64,000 bases of DNA from assembly GCF_051622035.1 (NCBI RefSeq), contig NC_135355.1, forward strand, positions 41,829,486 through 41,893,485. Direction: 5' to 3'. Positions 9,491 to 19,905 of the stretch are shown here, piece by piece. The position numbers were made by a program, and so were the translations under genes. The first letter of the stretch is position 1; every line of letters starts with the position of its first letter. The stretch comes from Arctopsyche grandis (lineage: Eukaryota > Arthropoda > Insecta > Trichoptera > Hydropsychidae). The notes under the pieces were generated by a model. That model was not told the origin of the DNA, searched no databases, and was given only the letters and a program-made list of their open reading frames with translations.

Positions 9491-11349
9491 CGCTCAGCGT
9501 GCAAAATGTGTTCACTTTTGTGAACCTTTTTTTCTCCTACTTTCTCGGACAATGGAGAGGTCTATTGTTATTTTATGGCAGCGAATCGACATCAGCTTGG
9601 GGCAGGTCAGTTGTTGATGAGCTGTATTGGCCGATTTCATAAATAAAATCTGAACGCTCTCTTCCTCCAATATCTACTAATATAGTACTATAAGCGATTA
9701 CCCGGTTTGGCCCTTGCGATTTTTTCCGTGCCCCATATCCATAAAATCCGATCTTCACTTATGTATAATTATTTTTTTATTGTTTTTAGCTTTTTGTATC
9801 AATTTTTTTGTATTATCGAGTATATTCATATGCAAAGGTATTGAGAAAGCTGGAGTTAATTTTGCGTCGTTCTTTTTTTAGCATATCCCACTCTTAATTG
9901 TTTTGGCTTAAAATTCTGCGTTTCGAATTTTAATATTATATTACTGTAAATTAGACGTAAACGTAAAATTTTCGTCTTTTCAAAATGGCGGAATTCCCTT
10001 CCATACGTGAAACATATTCCCTACCATATGTGAATCATAACATCGTAACATTTCAACTGTTCGCAACTGATTTATAATTTAAACTGCTCGAGGCGCTATT
10101 CATGATGTGTGAATTTATATTTGCTGATTTCGTATATTATTGACTGTCGACAGATTATCCAATCTACATACATACATATATCTGACCATTTTTGAATCCC
10201 ATTAGTACCGGATTGTTCAATTGGATTAAATTATTCCTAGCGGTCATTACCAATTTTATTTTTACCTACGTATCAATTTGTATTACTTATTATAAAAATA
10301 TGAAATATTTAATATAAAATGGCGAATCCTAGGTTATAGTCCCCAAAATATCCTTTGTCTCGATATTATTCGAATTTGTCGACTACGGGAGGATGGTTTT
10401 AATAAGATTAATCTCAATTTTTCAGAATTGACGAATTTGGAATGTATTTATAAGCTTTTTTTCAATATGTGCGCCTCCATTCCCCCGGGGAGATGCGTTC
10501 CGGGAAATCCGCCTTTTACACAATCTATATGCGATGCACAAAATCCATAAATCACAAGGTGATGCAAGGTCGGGATGACCTGGATGAGCCGTACCTTTGG
10601 CGAGTGAAATGTGCGCAGAAGCGGCCTTCGGTACAGTTTGGCGGCGCGCGCATCTTTTCCGGGGAGTGAGGGCGTCCATCACCTTGCTTATCGATTTTGT
10701 CTGCCGCCTGTTGCTACTTGCCTCTTCCCTCTTACCTCCTGCCTGTTGCGTATTGCGTATTGATTTCGCATATGGCCTACGCCCTACGACCAAACCCAGA
10801 CATTTAAATATTTTCGATTTTTCTCTTCTGATTACTGCTGACGTACCAGAGAAATGTAATAATAAGAAAAGTGGCTTTAGGCATCATAGTATTTAAAAAT
10901 TGTGGTATGGCTGTCGCCATACTTAATTAATTTCCACCACAGTCGTATTTTCTTAATATTTCCACATGCGAAAAATCAGGCCGAGTTACCTTATAAATAT
11001 ATGTACATACATATGTATGTACATACGACATAGCTGCTTTGTCCTGGTATCCAATTAGGACATGTTGAAGAATCTTAAACTGATTTTAGATTTTCCTTTA
11101 AATTTTTTATACCCTACCCTATGTATATTTTGATTTTTTTTTATCAATTGGGCAATTATTTAATTATTGTTTTGAAACGAAAGGTTTAAATTTTAACTTT
11201 ATTGATTTTTCGTAACATATGTAACATGGTTCGGTGATTACTGGTCACAAAGTCACTAAAATCTCTATAGCGGAACATCTGGCAGCCGAAAAGTCCATCA
11301 TACTAACGAGAACTTGAGATCTTTATTCGAGGTTACTATTTTATTGCAG

Positions 11350-12082
11350 AACATTCGTGTGTCCAACTGAAATCATAGCGTTCTCAGACCGTGTTGTCGA
11401 ATTCAAGAAGATAAACTGTGAAGTAGTAGCTGTTTCAACTGACAGTCACTTCAGCCACTTGGCATGGATAAACACTCCGAGGAAGGAAGGTAAAAATTGA
11501 TCCAAAGATATCACAGTCGATTTATCAATTACAATTATTATCACATTTACAATGTGACGTTTCATTTAATAACTATAGATAACGATTGCATATAGAGATA
11601 ACATACATCAACACCACGTGTAATTTAATGATGTATATTTACATTGATTGCCGTGTTATCTTTGCTTAAAGGTGGACTCGGAGAAATGAAAATACCATTA
11701 CTTGCCGATAAATCGACAAAAATTGCTCGCGACTATAACGTTCTCGATGTAGATTCCGGAATTCCCTTCCGAGGCTTGTATATATGTAATTGACGGCAAC
11801 CAAAAGCTTCGTCAAATTACAGTCAACGATCTGCCTGTAGGAAGGTAAGCTATTTTGTTATGTATTTAGGATTTTATGTAAAGTATGTGTGTGTGTGTGT
11901 GTGTGTGTAGGCGTTAATTTTTTTTATTTATTTTAGGGACGTCGATGAAACTTTGAGATTAGTGCAAGCTTTTCAACATCGACAAACATGGAGAGGTTTG
12001 CCCCGCGGGATAGAAACCTGGACAAAAAACGATGAAAGCTGATCCCAAAGGCTCCCAAGAATACTTTAATTCTGCTAATTAA
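11350..12082 (+). pseudogene. Peroxiredoxin (typical 2-Cys, Prx1/2 type) copy 1, exons 2-4, frameshifted
   Basis: Exons at 11,350-11,489, 11,672-11,844 and 11,937-12,082, each with AG acceptor and GT donor, give a peroxiredoxin lacking only its first coding exon. Such enzymes reduce H2O2 in the cytosol using thioredoxin. Exon 2 has the peroxidatic cysteine motif TFVCPTE and reads [18 protein letters not shown], the most family-like version in the array. The GGLG motif straddles exons 2 and 3. Exon 3 carries a +4-bp insertion after the RGLY codons (about 11,781), leading to a TGA. Exon 4 has a 2-bp deletion after LRLVQAF that puts the resolving-cysteine segment out of frame. A (GT)n tract lies in the last intron. 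Two independent frame lesions make this a pseudogene. Confidence 0.93.
11886..11910 (+). repeat. (GT)n microsatellite in last peroxiredoxin intron, copy 1
   Basis: A (GT)n tract, present in the same intron of all five copies with different lengths (19,701-19,731; 34,697-34,713; 42,583-42,600; 52,837-52,850). Confidence 0.9.
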
Positions 12083-12545
12083 AACAGTTGGTCCGATCTG
12101 TTTTTTAGTTTATTGTATTCGATGGAGCTCTTTGAATACCTTTCCATTTGAAAATTGATATATTCCCTAAATGAAACTTGCAATTCGGTAGTTTTTGAGT
12201 TGGGTCGGAAAAATGAGGTGAACGTAATTACTGTTGACTTTAATTCGCTTTTATTTGCCTTGGGAATGGATTGAATTTTTTCATTATCGTATAAAATTTA
12301 ATTTGTGGGATGTGTCACGAGATGCTTCATCTCCTGTCACCGACGCACAACAGATCGGAACAGTTAGCGAACGAGCTTAACTTTTCGACCTGTTCAACAT
12401 TTGGAAAGAGTCATCTTAACCGGGATGTGGGTTTATTAATGTGTTGATTTAAATAGGATGTTACTTTGAAACGGCCTTTAATTCGTTTTTAAAATTGCAC
12501 ATCTGTGTGAATTTGCGTTCAATGTGGGCTCATAGATGTGCAATT

Positions 12546-12640
12546 TTTATTTTATTTTATTTATTTATTTATTAATAGTTTTGGACCATTGTGGCATTAC
12601 AGGAAGAACCTAACGCCACAATGGCCTAAAATTTTAAAGT
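12546..12640 (-). mobile_element. 5'-truncated LINE/SINE 3' tail, minus strand, unit A
   Basis: On the minus strand a stem-loop with arms GCCATTGTGGC and GCCACAATGGT (12,585-12,625) is followed by an A-rich AATAAATAAAATAAAAT tail. The layout and loop (ending CCTGTAAT) are those of the SINE and CR1-like LINE tails at 3,741 and 25,579, with a different stem sequence. Copies are present at 20,355-20,460 and 43,235-43,335. Unit C lacks it. Confidence 0.7.
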
Positions 12641-12694
12641 TATCTTCCCGAATTTAACGGATTTGAAGGGACTACTCTGGTTACCATCAGTAAG

Positions 12695-12880
12695 GGTAAG
12701 GGCCGGGCCGCACCGTGCAACTTTGTCGGCCGACTAGTCGCGCGACACGAAAAAATGTATGGAAATGTGTACGAAAAACAAGTTGATGGGTGTGGCATGT
12801 CCCATCTACCTGCATGCATTGGTCTGGTCGCCCTCAACCAAGTTGTTCACGAGTTGAGCGGTGAGGCCTGGCCCTTAGAA
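12695..12880. mobile_element. PIF/Harbinger-like MITE, unit A
   Basis: Ends GGGCCGGGCCGCACCG and (reverse complement) GGGCCAGGCCTCACCG are inverted repeats with TAA and TTA flanks. Between them lies TCGGCCGACTAGTCGCGCGA. Copies are at 20,518-20,701, 43,395-43,575 and 53,285-53,445; it is missing from unit C. The short ORFs across it (65 and 85 aa) are by-products of its GC content. Confidence 0.65.
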
Positions 12881-14742
12881 AAGAACTTGTATATCCACTT
12901 TTCTGCTCTAGTTTTCTCTTCACGATCATGTTTGTACCGCCCGGAGCAGACATATCAAGTGCGATTGAGAAAAATCTATATTGAAGTTTGGGCGGCAACC
13001 GGTCATAATTGAATACACTCTATGTTAGTTTTGTATGCTGTTTGTCATCGAGGAAAATTTTCTCAAAGTTACCCCCATCCGATGTCTTATAGCGAAATTC
13101 TGCTCCCAATTAACATAGAATGCACTCACCCTTCTTCGGGAGAGCTAAGATTGCCGCCCACTTGAATAATCCTTTATAGCTGCTCTTTCGACCGTTTCCA
13201 TCCGTTCATCTTTTTCGCGTGAGAGGTATGGGTATTCGGGATGATACCGTTGCTAGCTTGTCACAGTAATGCACACATGTATTCGCCATATTTTTTCGAT
13301 TACAACTCGTAAACACACCGACTACCATAACATGAGTATTATTACATCGTGGCGAGTTTTAAATTCTTGCCATTTTCTGCGAATGTCTGCTTAGAATATA
13401 CATATATTAGACTTATATTTAATATATTGTATATAATAATTATATAATGTCTGCTGAGAATGTACATATATTATACTTGGGCTATTTCTAGTATGTAATG
13501 AATGTCTATTTAAACATCATGTGTACTTGTCGGTGCCTTTTATTAATTATTTAGTAAAGAGGTATCATTTCTTTAGTATAAGCTTTTGTGTAACGCAAAA
13601 TTGTTAGTATAGGTTGTTGATTAAGTTTCTTGAAACGTACATTCATTGGTTTGAACATACTATGTAAATATACCATCCTTTATAAAAAATAATAAAAAAA
13701 TTAAAAAATTATTTTGATTTTGTTTCAATTTTATTATTACCTCACAATTGTACATTTCGTCATTATGATTTTGATGAAGATTTATAACTGTTTAGATCTG
13801 AATAAATGCCTCCACCAGAATCTGGACCTACTTGGAATAAACATGGTCGGCTTTAAGTTGTAACTTCTAAAAATCCCATGGTGAGAATGAATACGTATTT
13901 TAAACAATACTTGAGTTCTGGATTTCCGCCGGAATGTCTAATATAGTAATTGTGATTCCGTATCCCGATATGCAATCTGTAATTCCCGATTTGTAGAGAA
14001 ATTCTTAAATCGATCTTATGACAGACATTATTAATATAATTGCAAATTTTGAATGCTTGCTTAGTAAGAACGGGACACTGAGAATTTTAAAGAGGCGTAT
14101 AGCGTTCTCAGATTTATTCGAAAACATATAAAAACTAAATTTATTAATGGAGATAATCTAAAACGAATTTATCAACATGGGATGATTCATTGTTTGCATC
14201 ATTTATTTATTTTTTCATTTGGACTTTGATATTTATATTAATTTTGCTTTCCGGTCTTACTTACTGTCAATAAAGTTTCTTAAATTATTTTTCACATTTG
14301 CTGTGCATGTAAAAATACATTTTTAGCTTGACTTGAAAAATAATACTTATTATTATTAATTCTAAGTTTCGTACCAAAATGCACTCATATAAATTTAAAA
14401 CAAAAAGTATATTTTTACTATAGATGTCACTTTATAATAATTATTATAATTTAATTATTGAAATTATTTCATCAGAATTATCATTAATTATAATTTCAAA
14501 GTTTCAATGAAAATTCATTGTACTTTTTACGTTTTGTATGTTACAGTAAGAGTGCAAATCTCGAATCAGTATACATGACATGTAAGTGTATGCACCATCA
14601 AAATCACCCAGTAACAGTAGGTATACACGGGAGAATGAATGAACACGATTAGTAGTAGATTCATACACTAGCTATCCGTACGCATATTATTAATGAAGAA
14701 ATAAAATGTAACCTAACCTAACCTTGCCAGAAACCGTAGGTA

Positions 14743-15935
14743 ATTGTAATCGTTAAACCCAATGAAGCAGAAGATGAATCCGAGGAAGAGATAGATAACT
14801 TTGTAAAAACAGATTTTCAGATGTGTAAACCCATGAAGAGCATAGCACCTAAAGAGATTATGAAACACATAAAAATGCGGTAATTTTAAAAGAACTACCG
14901 AGGAAAGGAATCGTGCTCTTAACTATGCTGTTCAACAGTATTTTAAGAACATCATATTTCCCAGCGCTCTGGAAAGTGTCTCAAACCATGATGATACCTA
15001 AGCCCGGCAAACCCCCAAACGAAGTATCCTCTTATAGACCGATAAGCTTACTGACCTTGAACTCAAAACTATTTGAGAAAATACTACTGACTAGAATCCT
15101 ACCTGTAGTGACGGAGGAAGGAATAATTCCAGAACACTAATTTGGGTTCAGAGCAAACCACTCCACAATCGAGCAGGTCCATAGAGTGGTCCAAAAAATC
15201 AGACAAACTCTGCAAGATAGAGAATACTGCTCTGCAGCCTTCTTAGACATACAACAGGCATTTGACAGAGTCTGGCACAAGGGGTTGCTTTATAAGGTCA
15301 AAAAGGAGCTACCACACACTCTATACAGAATTATTAAATCGTATATCGAGGACAGAATACTCCAAGTGAGACAAGGCGAGACGTTTTCAAAGCTATACAA
15401 AATCAGAGTGGGAGTACCACAGGGATCCATTTTAGGACCAATATTATACACGATCTACACCGCAGATATCCCAACACCAAACAAAAATGTCACAGTAGCA
15501 ACGTACGCCGATGACACAGCATTCGTAACAAGTAATAGCGACCCCACGCTCGCATCGGAAGTGCTACAGGATCAATTAAATGGCTTCCAAGAGTGGATGA
15601 AAAAATGGCGAGTGACGGCTAGCACTGGCAAATCTGTTCATGTCACATTCACACTTCGACGAGGGAACTGCCCAGTAGTCAGACTGAAAAACGATGAACT
15701 GACTGAAAGTACCGCAGCAAAATACCTGGGTTTCATCATTGACAGGAGACTAACATGGAAAGATCACATCAAAAGTAAAAGACAGGAACTCACGCAGTGG
15801 CTACACAAAATGAACTGGTTGATAGGAAGAAAATCCAGTCTAACATTAGAGAATAAAATTTGAGTATATAAGTAAGTCAATCCTAAAGCCAGTCTGGACA
15901 TATGGTATCCAACTATGGGGAACGAGTAGTAACTC
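14743..15935 (+). mobile_element. Jockey-like LINE fragment, unit A, internally deleted
   Basis: The sequence jumps from the unit flank (about 14,755) straight into the start of the reverse transcriptase part, with the endonuclease deleted. It is the same insertion as 22,700-23,042 + 28,206-30,205, sharing the stop in PEH*FGF (about 15,138) and near-identical DNA. A further gap of about 44 bp at 14,878 removes the NPKKAPG motif codons. It ends by junction to a hairpin-bearing insertion at about 15,938. Confidence 0.85.
14913..15863 (+). pseudogene. Jockey-like reverse transcriptase fragment
   Basis: Two open segments (14,913-15,140 and 15,186-15,863) are separated by a CAA-to-TAA stop. Motifs in order are SYRPISLLTLNSKLFEKIL (RT block 2), AAFLDIQQAFDRVWHKGLLY, GVPQGSILGPILYTIY and the catalytic YADDTAF, then the thumb region ending IGRKSSLTLENK. 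This is the reverse transcriptase of a jockey-clade non-LTR retrotransposon. The active-site YADD is intact here, while the copy in the B/C interval has YVDD. Truncation and stops make it inactive. Confidence 0.88.
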
Positions 15936-15937
15936 TA

Positions 15938-16208
15938 TGCCATTACGTATGCAGCCATCTCCTTCACAGACCGTCTGTTATCGGTGAAAAAAATGGCCTG
16001 TGAAAGAGATGGCTGTATACGTAATGTCTGGAGCGCATCATCGGCTTACGGAAAATCTGTGAATGAGTTGTCGTGTCACCCTAAAAATCTATCATGGATT
16101 TGTGATAAAAAAAACTATCCAAAAATGGTACAATTGCGACAGGAGTGGGATCCGCCAAGGGGGGGGGGGGTCCAGACCCCCGGACCCCCCCCCCTTCGCT
16201 ACGCTACT
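15938..16208. mobile_element. Hairpin plus hAT-like terminus with long G/C runs
   Basis: An inverted repeat (ATTACGTATGCAGCCATCTC at 15,942 and its partner ending 16,024) is followed by a G11 run, a short loop and a C9 run (16,157-16,195). The last bases, read on the minus strand, are CAGTAGCGTAGCGAAGGGG, the form of many hAT-type ends. Its left end is not clear and no ORF is present. The following AACAGTAT is also found at the same junction in unit C (about 30,968). Confidence 0.5.
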
Positions 16209-16898
16209 GAACAGTATATCCCGCGTGTAGTATTCCTGCTTGTGTGAGTGCGCTTGTTTACTTGGTCGATCAGTGCCAGACCGAAGGGCCAATACTCGAC
16301 AGGAGTCCGGCCTGGCCAGACACCTGCTCTCCCGAAACCATCTCTGCTCGTCCTCAGCAGCTCCATACTCCAGTCTTTGCCGACCGGAAGCTTCCAATCT
16401 TCGCCATTCGAGTATTCATTTCGATCTTTCGCTATGGAGCTGTCCTGATGCTCGCCTTCTCGTCGTCAGCAGCTTCAGCGACGACGAAGGGCCGCCAATT
16501 ACGCCCGAAAACTCAGGTTGGCCGACTCTCGTTTTACTCAAACTCACAATTGTTCCCAGGCTGCTGCTTTGTTCCGGCTTTTAGATTTTTTAATCTTTCA
16601 GGCTTTCGTTCCTTGTTATTTAGATCCGGAATGCAGTCGGGGCGGAGCAGCTGCGGCATAATATTACTATATTAAACTACGACTGTACTTTTTTTTCACT
16701 AGCCCCTTCTTACATCGCTTTCGATTTTTTTAATCATATAGCGTCTCAATCCGTAAAGAATATAAATTTTTTTTTCACCTTTGCCCCAACTGAAATCCGA
16801 TCCGCTGTAGGAAGAGACTTGATTAAAACGTACATGCAATCTCTTTCAGCACCTCTCGACCGATAGCATTTCGTATAGGAGCCGTCGACACCAGCAAT

Positions 16899-16987
16899 AT
16901 TACTTACAATATTTTCCGTATTCAGTTCCCAAATAGCCACCACAGGTGGCTATATAGGAACTGGATATGGAAAATATTGTAAGTAAT
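16899..16987. mobile_element. Palindromic MITE, 19-bp perfect outer arms
   Basis: ATTACTTACAATATTTTCC (16,899-16,917) pairs exactly with 16,969-16,987. Inner arms CAGTTCCCAAATAGCCACC and its partner form most of the remaining stem. Flanks GAGCCGTCGACA and TGTCGACGGACC extend the inverted repeat imperfectly. Related to the foldback element at 8,061. Confidence 0.8.
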
Positions 16988-17111
16988 ATAATATTGTCGA
17001 CGGACCCATGGACACGTACGAAATTCTATTAGTCAAAATGGGATGAAAAGAACAGCATATGCGTTTTACCCAAGTGTCATATATGGCGGATGGCTTATAG
17101 TTATCACTAGA

Positions 17112-17233
17112 GGTAGGATAGTCACAGTGCTATCCATTGTTCCATTGTTGTAAATCCTTTTAAAAAAGGTTCGACAAACCTTTAACAATGCATTTACAAC
17201 CTTTAAACAATACGCGGCACCTTCTGGGTCCGG
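17112..17233. mobile_element. Small insertion unique to unit B
   Basis: About 120 bp present here but not at the matching positions in units A (9,316) and C (32,115). It is flanked by similar 11-12-bp sequences (TAGTTATCACTA) that may be a target duplication. It contains AAACCTTTAACAATGC-type repeats. Class unknown. Confidence 0.45.
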
Positions 17234-18113
17234 TGACTAGTTATCACTAAGGGAAGCTGGTTAAGTTGCTTTTGCGGAAAAAAATGGTCAAATATTTTCC
17301 ATCATAGGAAGAGAGCAAAAAAAGGTTGACAATGGTGCACCATTTTTTGGGGCAAAAGCAACTCGACCGCCTTCCCTCAGTTATGACTAAGCTTCGACGC
17401 TCAGCGTGCAAAATGTGTTCACTTTTGTCGATATCTTTTGTCAACCTTTTTTTTCTCCTACTTTCTCGGACAATTGTTATTTTATGGCAGCGAATCAAAA
17501 TTAGCTTGGGGCGGTTCAGTTTCCGATGAGATGTATTGGCCCATTTCATATTATTATATTATTATTGGCCCATTTCATATAGATATTATTCAAATTCGTC
17601 GATTTCGGGTGGACGGAAATCCAAATCTCAATTTTTCAGAATTGACGAATTTGGAATGTATTTATTAGCTTTTTTTTCAATCTGTGTGCCTCCATTCCCG
17701 CGGGGAGATGCGTCCCGGGGATTCCGCCATTTGCAAAATCTATATGCGTTGCACAAAATCCATAAATCACAAGGTCGGTATGGCCTGGATGACCCGTCCT
17801 TGTGGCGAGTAAATTGTGCGCAGAAGCGGCCTTCGGTGCAGTTTGGCGGCGCGCGCATCTTTTCCGGGGAGTGGGGGCAAGCCGTCGCCAATGCAACGAC
17901 CTTCCATCACCTTGTTATGATTATCGATTTTGTCTGCCGCCTGTTCCTACTTGCCTCTTCCCTCTTACCTCCTGCCTGTTGCGTATTGCGTATTGTTTTC
18001 GCATATGGCCTACGCCCTACGACCGACCTAGACATTTAAATATTTTCGATTTTTACTAACTCTTCCGATTACTGTTATTAATTTCCGCCACAGTCGTTTT
18101 TCCTAATATTTCC

Positions 18114-18441
18114 CGTTTTCTCCCTAAACTCTAAATTTCTCCCTAAACTCTAGATTTTCTCCCTAAACTCGAGAATATTTTCCCTGATGTCAACACAATG
18201 GTCGGATGAAAAAAATAAGCTGACAGTTGAGACAGTTGAGGCAATTTTGGTTTGCCAGTATAATTTTAAAATGACTTGCGCCCAATTTTATCATGATGTA
18301 AAAGAGGAAAACGAATTAATTAAAAAAGTTAAATTATCGTCAAAATACGATTGGGCTAAAAAAGACTAATTTTTTAAAATAAACTATTACCTACCTACTT
18401 TTCCATGTTTTATTTATGACATGACAATTATGGCAACCCTA
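18114..18441 (+). mobile_element. 5'-truncated copy of the hAT-like element, unit B
   Basis: Right end ATGGCAACCCTA and following GATATCGG are intact. The left terminus is missing because the DNA switches at about 18,112 from C-like Y sequence into the element. It keeps the three CTCCCTAAACTC words and the 60-aa ORF (18,187-18,369, MSTQWSDEKNKLTVETVEAI...). Confidence 0.75.
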
Positions 18442-19248
18442 GATATCGGTAGTGTCGACGTAGCCGTTTACTTGGTCGATCGGTGCCAGACCGAGGGCCA
18501 ATACTCGACAGGAGTCCGGCCTGGCCAGACACCTGCTCTCCTGAAACCATCTCTGCTCGTCCTCAGCAGCTCCATACTACAGTCTTTGCCGACCGGAAGC
18601 TTCCAATCTTCGCCATTCTTCCATCCATCCCGTCCTTGTGGCGAGTAAATTGTGCGCAGAAGCGGCCTTCGATGCAGTTTGGCGGCGCGCGCATCTTTTC
18701 CGGGGAGTGGAAGCGGGCCGTCGCCAATGCATCGACCTTCCATCACCTTGTTACGATTATCGATTTTGTCTGCCGCCTGTTCCTACTTGCCTCTTCCCTC
18801 TTACCTCCTGCCTGTTGCGTATTGCGTATTGTTTTCTTAATATTTCCACATGCGAAAAATCAGGCCGAGTTACTTTATAAATATATGTACATACATATGT
18901 ACGTACGACATAGCTGCTTTGTCCTGGTATCCAATAAGGACATGTTGAAGAATCTTAAACTGATTTTAGATTCTCCTTTAAATTTTTTATACCCTACCCT
19001 ATGTATGTTTTGATTTTTTTTATCAATTGGGCAATTATTTAATTATTGTTTTTAATCGTAAGGTTTCAATTTTAACTCTTTATTGATTTTGCGTAGCATA
19101 TGTAACATGGTTCGGTTATTACTGGTCACAAAGTCACTAAAGTCTCTACAGCGGAACATCTGGCAGCCGAAAAGTCCATCATACTAACGATAACTTTCAT
19201 ACTAACGAGAACTTGAGATCTTTATTCGAGGTTACTATTTTATTGCAG
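18442..19248. repeat. Y block of unit B, second (short, D/E-like) version
   Basis: From 18,442 the unit repeats the Y block in the deleted form seen in D and E, joining CTTCGCCATTC directly to TTCCATCCATCCCGTCC (about 18,620), then continues to exon 2. Unit B therefore holds both versions of Y in tandem. Confidence 0.75.
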
Positions 19249-19699
19249 CACTTTCGTGTGTCCAACTGAAATCATAGCGTTCTCAGACCGTGTCGACGAA
19301 TTCATGAAGATAAACTGTGAAGTAGTTGCTGCTCCAACTGACAGTCACTTCAGCCACTTGGCATGGATAAACACTCCGAGGAAGGAAGGTAAAATTTGAT
19401 CCAAAGATAACACAGTCGATTTAGCAATTGCAATTATTATTACATTTACAATGTGACGTTCCATTTAATTGCCGTGTTATCTTTGCTTAAAGGTGGACTC
19501 GGAGAAATGAAAATACCATTACTTGCCGATAAATCAACAAAAATTGCTCGCGACTATAACGTTCTCAATGTAGATTCCGGAATTCCCTTCCGAGGCTTGT
19601 ACATAATTGACGGCAACTAAAAGCTTCGTCAAATTACAGTCAACGATCTGCCTGTAGGAAGGTAAGCTATTTTGTTATGTATTTAGGATTTTATGTAAA

Positions 19700-19734
<35 letters not shown>

Positions 19735-19905
19735 CGTTAATTTTTTTTATTTATTTTAGGGACGTCGATGAAACTTTGAGATTAGTGCAAGCTTTTCAAC
19801 ATCGACAAACATGGAGAGGTTTGCCCCGCGGGACGGAAACCTGGACACAAGACGATGAAAGCCGATCCCAAAGGCTCCCAAGAATACTTTAATTCTGCTA
19901 ATTAA
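19249..19905 (+). pseudogene. Peroxiredoxin copy 2, exons 2-4, nonsense and frameshift
   Basis: Exons 19,249-19,388, 19,493-19,661 and 19,760-19,905 with normal splice borders. Exon 2 keeps the peroxidatic FVCPTE motif and, like copies 4 and 5, has Pro instead of Ser in VAAPTDSHF. Exon 3 has a CAA-to-TAA stop just after IIDGN (about 19,618). Exon 4 shares the 2-bp deletion of copies 1 and 4, so the resolving-cysteine segment is read as [11 protein letters not shown]. Intron 2 is about 80-110 bp shorter than in the other copies. First exon not found. Certainly not a functional enzyme. Confidence 0.93.

Larger units (their letters stand above)
8600..11349. repeat. Y block of unit A (upstream of peroxiredoxin exon 2)
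   Basis: GC-richer sequence shared with 16,257-19,248, 31,014-34,183, 41,273-42,051 and 51,690-52,305. Landmarks are a segment with CCAGACCGAGGGCCAATACT (about 8,620), three small palindromic or inverted-repeat MITEs (9,186-9,217; 9,312-9,490), and a segment with GGCGCGCGCATCTTTTCCGG (about 10,640). Overlapping open frames of 60-140 aa occur in several phases, but they shift and break between units, so I do not call them genes. I looked here for the missing first peroxiredoxin exon (a YPLDF-encoding end followed by a GT donor) and did not find it. Confidence 0.75.
12083..14742. repeat. Z block of unit A (downstream of peroxiredoxin)
   Basis: Matches 19,906-22,680, 34,887-36,937, 42,775-45,015 and 53,024-55,230. 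It starts with the peroxiredoxin 3' flank and contains a LINE/SINE 3' tail on the minus strand (12,546-12,640), a Harbinger-like MITE (12,695-12,880), and AT-rich sequence to 14,742. A short AAATTGCACATCT hairpin lies at 12,493-12,547. A 17-codon start (MPPPESGPTWNKHGRL) at about 13,806 is conserved in the units, but it stops at once and I do not call it a gene. TAACCTAACCTAACC near 14,710 resembles insect telomere repeat but is only about three repeats long. Confidence 0.75.
16209..18113. repeat. Y block of unit B, first (long) version
   Basis: Closely matches 30,968-33,780 of unit C, including the TATATCCCGCGTGTAGTATT junction. It contains a hairpin MITE (16,899-16,987), a short unique insertion (17,112-17,233) and a MITE (17,236-17,400). 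The foldback/hAT pair found in A, D and E is absent, giving the empty site at 16,257. The many overlapping 60-170-aa frames are not conserved as proteins. Confidence 0.7.

Noticed and set aside
10422-10793. 123-aa minus-strand ORF
   Set aside because: Antisense shadow of the GGCGCGCGCATC repeat segment; broken in the other units.
10900-11349. First peroxiredoxin exon just upstream of exon 2
   Set aside because: Read in all frames; no segment ending YPLDF with a GT donor, only AT-rich repeat DNA.
12640-13012. 65-aa minus and 85-aa plus ORFs conserved in several units
   Set aside because: They coincide with a MITE and are conserved only because the unit is duplicated; frames differ in unit E.
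14700-14725. TAACCTAACCTAACC as telomeric (TTAGG)n array
   Set aside because: Only two to three repeats, found at the same spot in other units as part of the duplicated block.
16244-16675. 143-aa ORF and overlapping frames (also near 8,617, 31,005, 41,290 and 51,707)
   Set aside because: Three frames are open at once in this GC-rich repeat, and unit copies break the frames at different places. There is no start context and no known domain.
17536-18039. 167-aa ORF in the Y block
   Set aside because: Composition-driven frame through a repeated non-coding segment. The same DNA is read in other frames in units A, C, D and E.
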